Assembly: GCA_037783545.1 (NCBI GenBank)
Contig: JBBELK010000376.1
Coordinates: forward strand, 1,240,001-1,304,000
Direction: 5' to 3'
Origin: Henricia sp. BOLD:AAB3569
Lineage: Eukaryota > Echinodermata > Asteroidea > Spinulosida > Echinasteridae
DNA: 64,000 nucleotides
The notes under the pieces: model-generated
Seen by the model: only the letters and a program-made list of their open reading frames with translations
Databases searched by the model: none
Told to the model about the DNA's origin: nothing
Program-made: the position numbers and the translations under genes
Shown: in pieces, positions 22,501 through 31,540 of the stretch
How positions within the stretch are numbered: position 1 is the first letter of the stretch
How the letters are laid out: every line of letters begins with the position of its first letter

Positions 22501-25500
22501 AATGTTTGAAACTCACTATTACACTATTAAACATGTTCATGTACAAGTGCAGAAAATGTTATGTTCGTTGGAAATTATTGCAAATAGTGCTCATTTAAAA
22601 TTGGAATTAAATATCAACTTGAAAATTGGCAATAAAAAGTTTGAGGTCAGCAATTTTGCCTCAAAAATTCCAGGTAGGTCGGGTTACCGTAAACACACCA
22701 TATATTTTGTTTGGCCTTACCTACAATGTACATGTATAGTATGTACATGTATATGGGTCTTTCTATAAATTAGGGGTCCAATGTTGGTGTCCCCGTTACA
22801 TTTTACATCTTGTTTTTGTAAATTCAGGACACATTCTTTGAATACTTTCCATCTCAAAGAGTACAGAAAGTACAATTCATACAAAATGGTTTAAAAGCCA
22901 TTTTAATTATTTTTGTACAAAAAATAACACATATCAGGTGTAACGGGGGACACTAAATGTCACACTTTTGGACCCCTAATTTATAGAAAGACCCATATGT
23001 ACGCAACATGGACACCACATATGTTTAACACTACAAGTACATTTTGAAGGTCTGTAGTGTAACATTTGTTTCCTTATGAAATGAATATATACATTGGGCT
23101 GGAATGTTACTCATATTTAAGATCTGGTATGTCACACTTTTTGTACCCAACCTCGTGGAATGACCCATAAGGCACAGTGGTATACTCCCTCAGGTTTTCC
23201 CTACATGAACCCCATGTGTAAATGTGATCACTTTTCGTTCAATAATTACGCAAGATGTGTACGTACACTGATTTAAAACTAACATTGTTCAATCTTCGTC
23301 AAACGAATAATTTCCCCAATGTGAGTGGGGTCTTAGACCTGCACCACAATGTGCATTTTCCGTCCAGGCCGACAAACTTTCTGCAGAGACTTTTGGTGGT
23401 GTACATGTACATGTACATGTGTGAATATTTGAGGTGTGTAACGTTACAGAATACTATTGTGTGGAGGGTATTATTTACCAGTTTTAACAAATTTCTGGAT
23501 GAATTCTGCCTTCGTCAGTTCCACCAAGGGAAGGTTCCTGATGAGGTAATAATCCTGCTGATATGGGCTGCATGTCTTGATGGTCTCTGGGATCAAATCA
23601 TTTGGCAGGAAAATCTCCACCTGGAATTTTCATCAGAACAAAACAGGAACAGCTTTATATAGCTTTATTTACAGCTGTTGGAGAGAAAATGTGGATTATG
23701 CTTAGCTCATAATTGAACATGGGTCGAAATTAACCTGAATTTCATGTTGGTCAGAAGGACCAGTAGATTAGAGAACTCTACTGGTCCCGATGAAAATTTG
23801 GTGGTCCACCGGTGCTTTTCAAAAAGGCACCGAGATAATGCAATACTTTCTGTTTTAAGGTCATTAAGTGCAGGATTGACGGGATTGCTTTTTTTATCCA
23901 ACACTAGTGTCTGGGCATGTCTGGAGAGATCGGAGAAAGAAGTGTAGTTATCTGAAAATGTCTAAAGCGATCACGAATTGTTTGTGGTAACTAGGAATTC
24001 TTCGCAGAAATCTTACTGTGGATTAGGCATGAGGGAGTGCTTTTGACATATCTAGTAGTCCTTCTGAATTTTTACTGGTCTCGGACCACGGGACCAGTGT
24101 TAATTTCGACCCCTGTTGAATATTGTATTTGTGTGGGACTGTAAGTGTCATTTCTTGAAAGCTTCTTCTACTGGTACATGTACATGTAACTGGATGATAA
24201 AAACACTCTTTAGCCCATTTTACACGAGCGCCGGAAGCACACATCTGCGATGATTGGCGCATGGTGTCTGATGCCAAGGACACTTGCGAATAATCACAAT
24301 GAACGCATAAACGGTGAAGTTCGGGCGTAGGCGTGTTCATTCATTTCTGCCTTTTGGCCCGTGTCGTGTGTGGCCCGTGTCAAGAACAGATCGCCCGAAT
24401 TTCATGCGTTCATTGTGATTATAGTGCCCGCTCTCTCCTAAAAGAGACCAACACGTTGACACGTGACCAAGCTTGCACAATAGCATTTCGCCATTTTGAC
24501 ACGATCGCGTCGTCCTTGGAGGTGATTTCGTAGATTGCAGAAAAATGAAGGTGTGTACGCCAGTTTTGAGAGATTTCGATTTTACCCAAAAATTGCAATT
24601 TCCTGTAAAAAGACTTGGTTAAAGATTCCGTTTGGAGCCATGTTTTTGAGGAAAAACAAAATGATTCTACTGAAAGTACTTATAAAAAAGGCTGATACTT
24701 TCAGTATCTGGAAGTACATGTAGCTGCACCTCATCCATCGGTCCTCCAGCATGTCCAGTTATTAGGGCTTGATGCAGAATGAAAGGCAATTACCTCGGCA
24801 TGTGATTGTTGAACAGTTTTGCCTGGCTCCTCCTCAGATGCAACCTTTATATTCAAATGAACCTTATCCAGTCAAATACCCCCACTGACTTTTAACCTAC
24901 ATACATGTACATGTATCCTCGGGTTACCATATTTCGCGGACATAAGCCTTGTCACTGTTTTGATCACAATAAAGTGCAACCAAAAAGAACCTTTTGGCTC
25001 CCTTGTCAGATTCCTTATGTCCAACCCTACCTGGGAGTAAATTTTCAAGAAGGAGCAATGTCGCCGTACGACGCTAGCTTTGTTTTTGCAAACACTTGCA
25101 AAAGTAGACTTGCTAAAGTTACGTGACATAAATTCGCGCCTTATAGTCACATGTCACACTACGGTGTCCCCTTTGTGCCCAGTATCTGAAATGTTTGTTT
25201 TTAGAAGAAGTGCTTTTTAAAACTATGATCCAGTACATTTTATAAGGACATCAATGAAAGATATTTGAGTTTTGGAGATGATTGAGTCATACAATTAAAC
25301 TGCAAAATTGTTTGTCGGACACCTACATGTACATGTACCGGTATTACCAAAACTGGCAGTGAAGTTGACTGAACATGCTGAAGAAGGAAGGGGCCCAGAC
25401 GGGGTAAAACCTGTGGGTGGCTGTATTGCTGTTGATTTGATTTTTTTAATAGGAAAACTTTGTTTTGTTTTGTCATGCTTTGCTTGCTGTTCAATTGTTT

Positions 25501-28500
25501 ATTCTCAATTGCCTATCTCCCTGGAGGGATATGGAGAAACGAAATTGTACATTTCTCAGTGAAATTTCTTGAACGTAAAAAGTTAAATTTATTTATTTAA
25601 AACGCGAAAAGATATCAGCTCAGGTCAGACTTCCCTTTGATTTAATAAAATGCCCATCAAAAACGGTATCTGATCGATTTCTAAAGTATTCCACAGGGCT
25701 TGAAATTCGTCACTTAAAGGGCACTGCCATTTCTGTTTTTTTAGTCTTTTTTTGGAGTTTAAAAAGGGCACTTCCATTGGAAAATGAAAAAGTCTATGGG
25801 AGAATTGCAGAAGGGCACCAAGGCCAAGAGCAGGGGCAACAGAGGCAATGGCCTCCGTGGCCTCCGTTAATTTCAAGCCCCGATTCCAGATGAAGGTTCC
25901 AAACGGTAGAATAAACCAGTTGAAATTTCAATTGTGAATACGTATCCTGTCTTGCCCTTTTTTAAGTGATCATGACTTTTGGTCACCACGCTCCACCAAT
26001 TAATTATGCAAATGATCCCCTGGGCCCTGCAATCAAAGCTTTATTTTTTTTATTTAAAAAAAATTCAAAAAATACAAAATGTGTAGAGGTATTTAAATTT
26101 CTTTTCGTGAAGAAACTTTTTTGTAAAATTACTAATTATTAATGAAAGTAGCATTACATTGTGTAATCCACATTGACTCAAATTTAAAGCAGTAAATTTC
26201 GAATTGAAAAGCTATAAGACGCATGTCTTTCCTTAAGCCCCGTACTTTTCAAAGCGCCCTCTTTTGGAAAGTGAAACCTGATTTTTGTTCATATACATTG
26301 AACACGGATTTGGGTGAATTTATCGATAGCTTATTCAATTCTAAGATATACTTCCCACTGACACTTCCGTCGCAAATGTTGCATTTCTGAGATAAATAAA
26401 TGATAAAATTCCTGCATAAAGTAATGCACAAAATGACGTGCGAGCGGTCTGTGCGTAAGCGTTACAACAGAGGGCGCTGCGCGCGCACGTGAATGGTAAT
26501 AGGTGCACTAACTGAAGGCAATTTTTGAAGAAGAAAACGTTATTTTTCTACAGAAAAGCAACATTTGCGACAAAAGTGCAAGTGAGAAGTATATCTTAAA
26601 ATTACATTACTGTATCTGTTGATTCCAGGAGGTAATTTCCTTAAAATCTGTTCAATGTATACGAAAAAAATACCGTGAAACCTAATCAATATTGTTTTTT
26701 AGTGCCGATGGAGACTGTGCAGACGATCGGTGGTGGAAATTTATCGTGAATTTTCAATATTATGTGGGTTACCGTGGCCGAGTGGTTTGGGTCATTGACT
26801 CGAAATCATGGGTGAAAACTTGGGGTTGCAGGTTCGAATCCGGCTGCAGTACCTGTGCCCTTGGGCAAGGCACTCAACCACACTTGCTCCATCCTTTGGA
26901 AGGGATGAAAAGCCGTTGGTCCAGTGTGTTAGGTAATGGTAATAATGCACTCTAAAAATCCCAGAGCATTCTTTCGTAAAGAGCAAGGGGATATTCCCCG
27001 GTGTCTCTGGTCATTTCTAATTCGAATTCTTCATGGGTTTCCTCACGCTTGTGAGTGACAGTGCAATGAGCACCATTGAGGAATCCTTGGTATGAATACC
27101 AGAAAGAAATAATAATAATAATAATAATAATAATTTCTCAGAACTATTTTGATTAAGTAGGCCTAGTATTTTGTACCTTGTCTTGTCTATAAGGTAGAAT
27201 TTTGTATCCTAAATTAACAGTTATTCAATTTATACTGATACTGAGAAAGCCTTAATTTTTCACATTTGCATGCATATTGAAAGATTATGTGACAAATAAC
27301 TTTCATTTCAAAAACAATTTGACGTCAGTGCATGAATTTAGGTGCCTGCAGGGTTTACAGTCAACTCGACCGTTTGCCAACTCGACTCCTACCAACTCGA
27401 CCGTCGTACCAACTCGACCGTCGTACCAACTCGACCGTCGTACCAACTCGACCGTCGTACCAACTCGACCGTCGTACCAACTCGACCGTCGTACCAACTC
27501 GACTTCACAGTTGAGTCAACTCGACCGTTGGCCAACTCGACTGCTAAGTGAAGGGAATAACATGCAGCAACTCCTTCCATGATTGCTACTGGAGTATGCC
27601 TATTTCGATACGGAAGTTACTAGACTGAATGCTGCAATGAAATGCAACATTTCAACATGTAAAGCTTATTTTTACATGCCCAACTAGTACATGACCAGCA
27701 GCCGATTTCACGAAACTTTACGCAATTGCGTAAGTCCACTTATGCCATAAGTTATTGCGTAACTTGCGCAATAAGTTAATAAGCGTTTCACGAAAGATGC
27801 GCCACATCAGGATGTGGCGCAACTCGCCGACTTACGCCATAAAATGTGGCGTAACTTGCGCAATGGTTTTTGGTGGCGTAAGTTGGGAAAATGTGTCGTA
27901 GGACAGTGGAAAATGGCGATAATGCAGCTAGCTACACGTGCTTATTTACCGCATCGTCAACGAACTGAACCCCAGCCTTCCGTTTGTAGAAAACGGCCTT
28001 TATCGGTGAAATCTGCGACTCGACGCATTATGACTCGCGACGGCAGCCATATGACCGTGCAAAATTTGTGAAAAACAACGACGTATGTTTTATGTACGAC
28101 TATTTTATCAAGCGCAAGCATCAAATAGTCGTTGATAAACTAGAAATTAGCCTCGTCCTAGAAGTTACAAGTGCTAAAGTGAAAAAATAAACGTTGCGCA
28201 GCTAAGAAGAGTTTCGTGAAATCGATTTTAAGTAATTGCGCAGCTACGGCATAACTTTATGGCGTAAGTCTTGCGCCATAACCGTTTATGGCGCAAGTTT
28301 CGTGAAATCGGCTGCTGGGCCCAAAATTCATTTGTTTTATTTTATTTTTTATATCTTTATACAAGATGCACACTATCAGTATCAGCTCACACAATTTGTG
28401 ATATTAAAAGTTTAAAATTAAAACACTTTTTTTTTTTAAAGGCACAGCAATTTTCCCCCAAGTATATAAAGGGCACCTGAATGAGGAAATGTAACAACTT

Positions 28501-29588
28501 TTTAAGGGCAATACGGCAAAAGCATAGGGCACCGATTGCAATTTGCCGTGTTGCAGTTATTTCAAGGCCTGCTAGACCCAGTAACTGAGTCGTTGGCCCT
28601 TTTTTTACGAATTTTTTTTTTTTTTTGGGCTAACGACTCAGGCAATACATATACGCGTATGCAGAACTTTAACATTTTTAAATTTACCGCGCCTTTTGCC
28701 GAAAGATGCGTTCCAGAAACTGCCCCAAAAAACAACCAAACGGACTTCCAACCTGGCCGAAAATGCACTTCCTGCATTCTAGACTTCCCAGAGATCATTG
28801 TAGTGCCTTCTTCTGGTACTTACGATCACTGCTTGAGACGGTGTGAATTTTAACAGTTGGAGAAAACAACTCTCACAACTCACGTTGTCATGGTCGAGAC
28901 GCCATTTTCTGTGGAAAATTTTGGCGATTTGCATAAATGTCACATGTCGTATGACGCCCAATACAAACCGCACAAGCCGTGTCACAGAAACATCGACGAC
29001 TGTTTTCTGTCACAAAATAAACAGTTTTTGGTGTTCTGGTTGTCGCTACATTATTGGCCTAAATATGCTGTTTATGCCCTTAAAAAAAGGGCCAACGACT
29101 CAGTTACTGGGTCTAAAGGCCTGCATAACATTAATTTGGATCATTTACTCCAAGTAAATGCAGAAATGTACATTATGCTTATTTTCACGCCGGATATCTA
29201 CTACATGATGTACTAGTTTAGTGGGACACAACGGACGAGTTGACTTCTGCAGTTAAACGTACAACGGTTACAACGGTCGAGTTGGTAGGAGTCGAGTTGG
29301 TACAACGGTCCAGTTGACTCTTTCGGTCGAGCGCGCGACGGTCGAGTTGGTACGACGGTCGAGTTGGTACGACGGTCGAGTTGGTAGGAGTCGAGTTGGC
29401 AAACGGTCGACTTGACCTGACACCGCCTGCAGGATACATGTTGATGTAATGATGTACCATGTCTGTGTATCACTTACCGCGTGATTGAAGAAGTGTTCTG
29501 TTACACTAAAAATGTGTCTTGATTTCTCGTCATTGAAGGCCGAACATTCATAAATAGTTTTACTCTTTGGACACGCGAATTCTACCAT
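13315..29588 (-). CDS. RPP40: Ribonuclease P/MRP protein subunit p40 (RPP40), 8 coding exons
   Basis: RPP40 is a protein subunit of nuclear RNase P and RNase MRP, which cut the 5' leader from pre-tRNA and process pre-rRNA. Joined exons, in minus-strand order: 29588-29478, 23620-23479, 21088-21020, 20012-19914, 18995-18870, 17735-17465, 15651-15517 and 13510-13315. All have GT/AG borders, the phases agree and the total is 1149 bp (382 aa plus stop). The human protein is 363 aa. Family landmarks are LPNDLIP, YYLIRNLPLVELTKAEF, YERVQWCFKD, DFLLAWQP, EVYEWLGAV, DNFVSTYTCPQPS, GFITSETILQLL, LAPWAALTVHGFADSPVSW, EHGY and NLYTFIIF. No break was found, so the gene looks intact. Introns total about 15 kb and are filled with repeats. 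The longest, intron 1, is 5.9 kb. Identification rests on recall of the vertebrate protein. Confidence 0.95.
13511..15516 (-). other. RPP40 intron 7
   Basis: 2.0 kb. No repeat family with a second copy and no coding sequence was recognised. The open frames here are short and have no splice context. Confidence 0.7.
15517..15651 (-). CDS. RPP40: RPP40 exon 7
   Basis: Encodes about residues 273-317, including ADNFVSTYTCPQPSQRVP and GFITSETILQLLDAL. The TTGTGGACAG|G acceptor was chosen because it is the one that keeps phase with exon 6 (CG|G). Its pyrimidine tract is weak. The donor is CTCAG|GTAAAC. Confidence 0.9.
15771..15975. repeat. Minisatellite CATCAGCCCGGGTCAACCCA
   Basis: About eight degenerate copies of a 20-30 bp unit (CATCAGCC plus GGGTCAACCCA variants) in RPP40 intron 6. 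Confidence 0.85.
16291..17256. mobile_element. TTAA-flanked element with GAATCCCCC ends, copy 1
   Basis: Ends TTAAACAGCTAGAATCCCCC and, inverted, GGGGGATTCTTCCTCTTTAA. An inverted, longer copy lies at 31541-32952. A 168-codon frame here has no counterpart in the other copy, so the element is treated as non-coding and non-autonomous. Confidence 0.75.
17465..17735 (-). CDS. RPP40: RPP40 exon 6
   Basis: Encodes about residues 183-272. The middle (NLVLKNVNIPVIDS...) is poorly conserved. The end, CEASEVYEWLGAVAC, matches the family. Acceptor TTCCTCAG|AT, donor CCG|GTGAGC. A stronger-looking GTAAGT 9 bp downstream would include an in-frame TGA and was not used. Confidence 0.92.
17929..18521. mobile_element. 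593-bp MITE, GTCATTCCATG ends
   Basis: Nested inverted ends GTCATTCCATGTCAAATAAC and TAAACCCGACCATCTCAAAT with complements at the right side. The outermost GTCATTCCATG resembles the end of the MITE at 22074-23166. It lies in RPP40 intron 5. Confidence 0.8.
18690..18845. repeat. Repeat shared with 56885-56998
   Basis: GGGGCATGGCAAAGACTA, GCCCGGGGCAT, ATGCCCCCACTTTTAACCAA and TCATGAGGCATATA-like segments recur in inverse order and strand near 56885-56998. They mark an interspersed element whose ends were not determined. Confidence 0.55.
18870..18995 (-). CDS. RPP40: RPP40 exon 5
   Basis: Encodes about residues 141-182: VEVNLLADSF, KKNYERVQWCFKD and LTLDFLLAWQPE. Acceptor CTCCTCTAG|CT, donor GAAG|GTACAT. 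Confidence 0.95.
19051..19370. mobile_element. 320-bp MITE, AACACCAGA ends
   Basis: Inverted ends AAAACACCAGATTAAATCCC and the complement of GGGAATTTATTCTGGTGTTTT. It lies in RPP40 intron 4. No coding content. Confidence 0.75.
19914..20012 (-). CDS. RPP40: RPP40 exon 4
   Basis: Encodes about residues 108-140: KLVLSVNKDTYQELGLEGKP then SQFEKPKKITRY. Acceptor CACATGCAG|GC, donor TATT|GTAAGT. Confidence 0.95.
20350..20545 (-). mobile_element. tRNA-derived SINE
   Basis: The minus strand reads a tRNA-like head (about 20541-20467) with box A-like TAGCTCGGTGG, box B GGTTCGAATCC and a seven-base CTTGGTT anticodon loop. A non-tRNA body follows. The head lacks a good acceptor stem, so it is not called a tRNA gene. 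A ~85-bp part of the body is repeated in direct orientation at 20590-20696. Confidence 0.65.
20590..20696 (-). repeat. Partial duplicate of the SINE body
   Basis: GGAGAATGAATGTTAAT, CCCGACGTATATTAGCACTG and GTATACTCGGTGCTTTCC repeat 20375-20440 with small differences and an extra AAGGGTATTTGCCCTT. Confidence 0.75.
21020..21088 (-). CDS. RPP40: RPP40 exon 3
   Basis: A 69-bp exon encoding RLYGLSIGQNIDTRNVAAIL (about residues 85-107). Acceptor TCCATGCAG|GT, donor GTTG|GTAAGA. Confidence 0.93.
21893..22078 (-). mobile_element. Second tRNA-derived SINE type
   Basis: The minus strand starts TTATAGCTCAGCTGGTAGAG (box A) and has GGTTCGAATCC (box B). The acceptor stem has two mismatches and the anticodon loop is too long, so this is a SINE head or tRNA pseudogene. 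The tail runs to about 21893 with a short TGTA repeat. Confidence 0.6.
22074..23166. mobile_element. 1.1-kb MITE, GGGTCATTCCA ends
   Basis: GGGTCATTCCATGAGGTTGG at the left matches the complement of CCCAACCTCGTGGAATGACC at the right. A smaller MITE (22754-22995) is nested inside. It lies in RPP40 intron 2 and abuts the SINE at 22078. Confidence 0.8.
22754..22995. mobile_element. 242-bp foldback MITE flanked by TA, copy 1
   Basis: Ends TGGGTCTTTCTATAAATTAG and its complement, with GTGTCCCCGTTACA in both arms. TA precedes and follows the element, as for Tc1/mariner-type insertion. A second copy is at 60698-60947. Confidence 0.88.
23479..23620 (-). CDS. RPP40: RPP40 exon 2
   Basis: Encodes about residues 38-84: VEIFLPNDLIPETIK, then QQDYYLIRNLPLVELTKAEF and IQKFVKTG. 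Acceptor AAATTCCAG|GT, donor ACTG|GTAAAT. Confidence 0.96.
23718..24116. mobile_element. ~400-bp MITE, GGGTCGAAATTAAC ends
   Basis: CATGGGTCGAAATTAAC is matched by GTTAATTTCGACCCCTG at the right end. GGACCAGTAGA and TACTGGTC segments lie just inside. RPP40 intron 1. Confidence 0.75.
24290..24422. repeat. Foldback repeat, 133 bp
   Basis: TAATCACAATGAACGCAT at the left and ATGCGTTCATTGTGATTA at the right enclose GCCCGTGTCGTGTGTGGCCC. The same core occurs in the foldback at 44763-44952. Confidence 0.75.
24540..24722 (+). repeat. Interspersed repeat related to 45010-45260
   Basis: GTGTGTACGCCAGTTTTGAG, ATTGCAATTTCCTGTAAAA and CTTTCAGTATCTGGAAGTA recur near 45028-45250. They recur partly at 47040-47240 and, inverted, near 46080-46170. 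Confidence 0.65.
25696..25881. mobile_element. 186-bp MITE-like inverted repeat
   Basis: GGGCTTGAAATT and AATTTCAAGCCC bound a segment with repeated AGGGCAC/GGGCACT motifs. The minus-strand frame through it (25625-25876) is not a gene. Confidence 0.6.
26767..27134 (+). mobile_element. tRNA(Ser/Leu)-derived SINE, copy 1
   Basis: The head has TGGCCGAGTGGTT (box A) and GGTTCGAATCC (box B) of a class II tRNA. The body contains CCTTGGGCAAGGCACTCAAC, AGAGCATTCTTTCGTAAAGA and CCCCGGTGTCTCTGG. It ends in an (AAT)n tail. Other copies are at 37803-38183 (minus) and 42376-42722 (plus). RPP40 intron 1. Confidence 0.88.
27359..27542. repeat. 17-bp minisatellite CCAACTCGACCGTCGTA
   Basis: About six exact central copies plus degenerate CAACTCGAC units at both ends. 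The left edge (CTGCAG then CAACTCGACCGTTTGCC) matches, in inverse orientation, the right edge of the array at 29231-29416, so both stem from one element. Confidence 0.93.
27698..28314. mobile_element. 617-bp element with GCAGCCGATTTCACGAAAC ends, copy 1
   Basis: Long inverted ends rich in TTGCGCAA/TTACGCC motifs surround a unique centre. The whole element recurs inverted at 33524-34152, and a solo end lies at 46774-46825. The termini are reminiscent of PIF/Harbinger or ISL2EU elements (inference). A conserved frame lies in the centre (27913-28071, broken here). Confidence 0.85.
27913..28071 (+). pseudogene. Element-encoded ORF, broken copy
   Basis: Reads MAIMQLATRAYLPHRQRTEP, then QPSVCRKRPLSVKSATRRIM. 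It stops early because one A is missing relative to the copy at 33659-33937 (CATATG versus CATAATG). The lost frame continues to about 28190. No family was recognised. Confidence 0.5.
28565..29122. mobile_element. 558-bp MITE, ACTGAGTCGTTGGCCC ends
   Basis: AGACCCAGTAACTGAGTCGT next to GGCCC and seven T at the left is matched by its complement at the right. Both sit inside an outer AGGCCT. The centre is unique and has only short frames. RPP40 intron 1. Confidence 0.82.
29231..29416. repeat. CAACTCGACCGT minisatellite, inverted relative to 27359
   Basis: Units GGTCGAGTTGGTACGAC and variants, about ten copies with several degenerate. It starts about 60 bp inside RPP40 intron 1, past the exon 1 donor. 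Confidence 0.9.
29478..29588 (-). CDS. RPP40: RPP40 exon 1 (start codon)
   Basis: 37 codons: MVEFACPKSKTIYECSAFND, then EKSRHIFSVTEHFFNHA. The block with SRH and the aromatic/His tail aligns with the vertebrate N-terminus (CEK...KSRHRHLVQTHYYNY). The donor is CACGCG|GTAAGT, phase 0. The ATG is the first in the frame of this exon. Confidence 0.88.
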
Positions 29589-30832
29589 TTTCAGAAAATC
29601 AAACCGCCGACTTATGGCCTACTACTGAAGTAATGTATACTTCGTTTTTCAAAACACGCGAGTCCCAGCAGGCCCAAACAAAAACATACACAGTCTGGTA
29701 TCTCAAGCGTAGAAACACTCAAACTCTCGTTGATAACTGCTCGTTGTGATTATAGGAACAAGACAGTGAGTAGCGCGCCCTCTACGTGCCAACTCGTACA
29801 CACGCAAACTCGTACACACAGGACACCAACTCGTACTCAGTATCCTGGCGTCATGGGTTTTCGATCGGATAACGGGAAAATTCCTCAGAAACCAAAACGA
29901 CAGCAAATATCCTAAAAAAATGTTATGCACGTTTAAACACTATCCTTGAATTTTATATTCCACAACAGACCATACAGTTTCTGCCGTTTTTCTTTTCTCA
30001 GATTGCCCGACAATTAAAGCTCTGCATGCGCCACGGTGATAGCAGTGTCACATGTTTTCGATCGTTCGATGGTCCATTTATGTTGACGGATGGCGTGCCA
30101 AATTGAGCAACACCCAAGTTCAGAAACCGGGGATGAGTACCGGCCGTAATGAGCCAATTGGCTCGTAAAACAACTTACCTACCTACCTACTAAGTTCAGA
30201 AGCTGGCCGACCTTTTCTGTCAGTAAATGAATATGAACTTCTAACGGTTTTGTAAGTGGTGTGCTGATTGGGTTCGCAGGATACGCTGCGAAGTTTAGCA
30301 GTGCATGGTTGGAGCATGGAGGAAGGAAACTTGTTTCCTTCCTCCATGGTTGGAGCAGGCGCGCGCAAAGTGCAGTGTAACAAAGGTTCTAGCTGCGTTA
30401 GGATTCCTCCCAAGCGCGTTCAAAAAAGATATAAGAATTTGTTGGATTTGGCACGCCATAAACTTTCAACTGGCAAGGCAATCACGCAATCGATCCTGCA
30501 CGAATGAAAGACGGGACCTTGAGCGATCTGAAGATGCTTTTGGTGAAATATTTGATACTCGTCCGTATGATACACTTGATGAAAAGTCCAAAAGTGTGAT
30601 AGTGATCTTCAGCCGAAAATACACATTTTGCAAAGTTTGAAAGATAACTCATGCCAGGTAATTTTATTTGCAGCAAGTTCAAGGCACAGACAAGCGACTG
30701 GACCGATTCACCGTTTGCAAAACAGCCACAAATCAGCTCATGCATGACAGACCGTCGATTGCTGAGTTTCAGTGTGAACCTCTTTCGATCCAGCGCTGAG
30801 AGATTGACCAAAAGTGTGGCTTATGTCACGGT
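29589..30832. other. RPP40 5' flank
   Basis: No coding feature. It holds three spaced CAACTCG/AAACTCG units (29788-29842) related to the minisatellites. A hairpin with 15-bp arms CATGGAGGAAGGAAA lies at 30315-30348. The RPP40 promoter should lie here, but no TATA box was seen at a convincing distance. Confidence 0.5.
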
Positions 30833-30905
30833 GGCTCGTTGGCGCAGTCGGCAGCGCGTCAGTCTCATAATCTGAAGGTCGTGAGTTCGATCCTCACACG
30901 GGGCA
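30833..30905 (+). tRNA. tRNA-Met (anticodon CAT)
   Basis: A 73-nt elongator tRNA-Met gene. The CAT anticodon is at 30866-30868 in the loop TCTCATAA. Box A is TGGCGCAGTCGG and box B is AGTTCGATCC. A TTTT Pol III terminator follows 10 bp after the 3' end. The D, anticodon and T arms pair well. The acceptor has one G-G mismatch at position 2:71, where the usual gene has C-G. It is thus either a slightly degenerate gene or a functional variant. Confidence 0.85.
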
Positions 30906-31540
30906 GTCTCTGTCGTTTTGTAATGCTCCCTTTCTTGTCTTTGTTGTCTGCGTGAGTCTGAGGGTTTGGGTTTGAAAATTGATGGCCTTTTAACTTTTCG
31001 ATTCCCAACTTGGAAAGAAAGGCTTCGTTTTCACTGGCTGCCCGATCAGCACACGCGACCGTAGACCGTGCGCTGCGTTGCTCAAGTTTGGCGAGCAACG
31101 CCAGGCCGGCAAGCAGCGCGGCCGCGCCGGACGAGTCAGTGCAACGTCCGTGGACAATGTGTGTTTGCCTACTACTAGTCGATAAGTGTGGAAACGCAGC
31201 TACATTATTATGCACTGTCGGTCCATTGTGTACTCTGGGTACCAGACCGACACAGAGCTGCAGTGAATTACATGACGTCACGCATTCCATCGTGTCAAAA
31301 AAGGTATGCCAGGAATTCGCTCGGAATTTTTCGAGCGATTTATACGGAATAGAAAAGACTGTCTTTCAGGCTGTATGTCAGGCGCGCCCTCTGGCGGCCA
31401 ATGGTGAATAGTCTATGTACGTTGTATATCGCGCGCCAAAAGGCAATCAGCCCTTTGAGTCATTCTTAAGTTACTGACAATTGATCAGCTCATCGAATAC
31501 TATGTATTCCTGCTAGAATGGTGCTTGTGCGCGAAACTAT
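30906..31540. other. Interval after the tRNA gene
   Basis: GC-richer than the surroundings. No gene was recognised; the plus and minus frames near 31010-31411 overlap each other and have no splice context. Contains the CTCF-like motif at 31384-31397. Confidence 0.45.
31384..31397 (-). promoter_or_regulatory. CTCF-like motif CCGCCAGAGGGCGC
   Basis: The minus strand matches the core of the known CTCF motif. The flank GGCCAATGGTGAATAGTCTATG also occurs, inverted, at 60155-60176. The site therefore belongs to a dispersed repeat end rather than to a unique element. Confidence 0.4.

Noticed and set aside
27303..27582. Frames with VPTRPSYQLDRRTNST and complements
   Set aside because: Open because of the 17-bp CAACTCGACCGT minisatellite. 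The same applies at 29213-29588 outside RPP40 exon 1, and at 56111-56766.
31010..31411. 133-codon plus-strand frame overlapping a 141-codon minus-strand frame
   Set aside because: GC-rich DNA keeps both strands open. There is no family resemblance, splice site or repeat partner.
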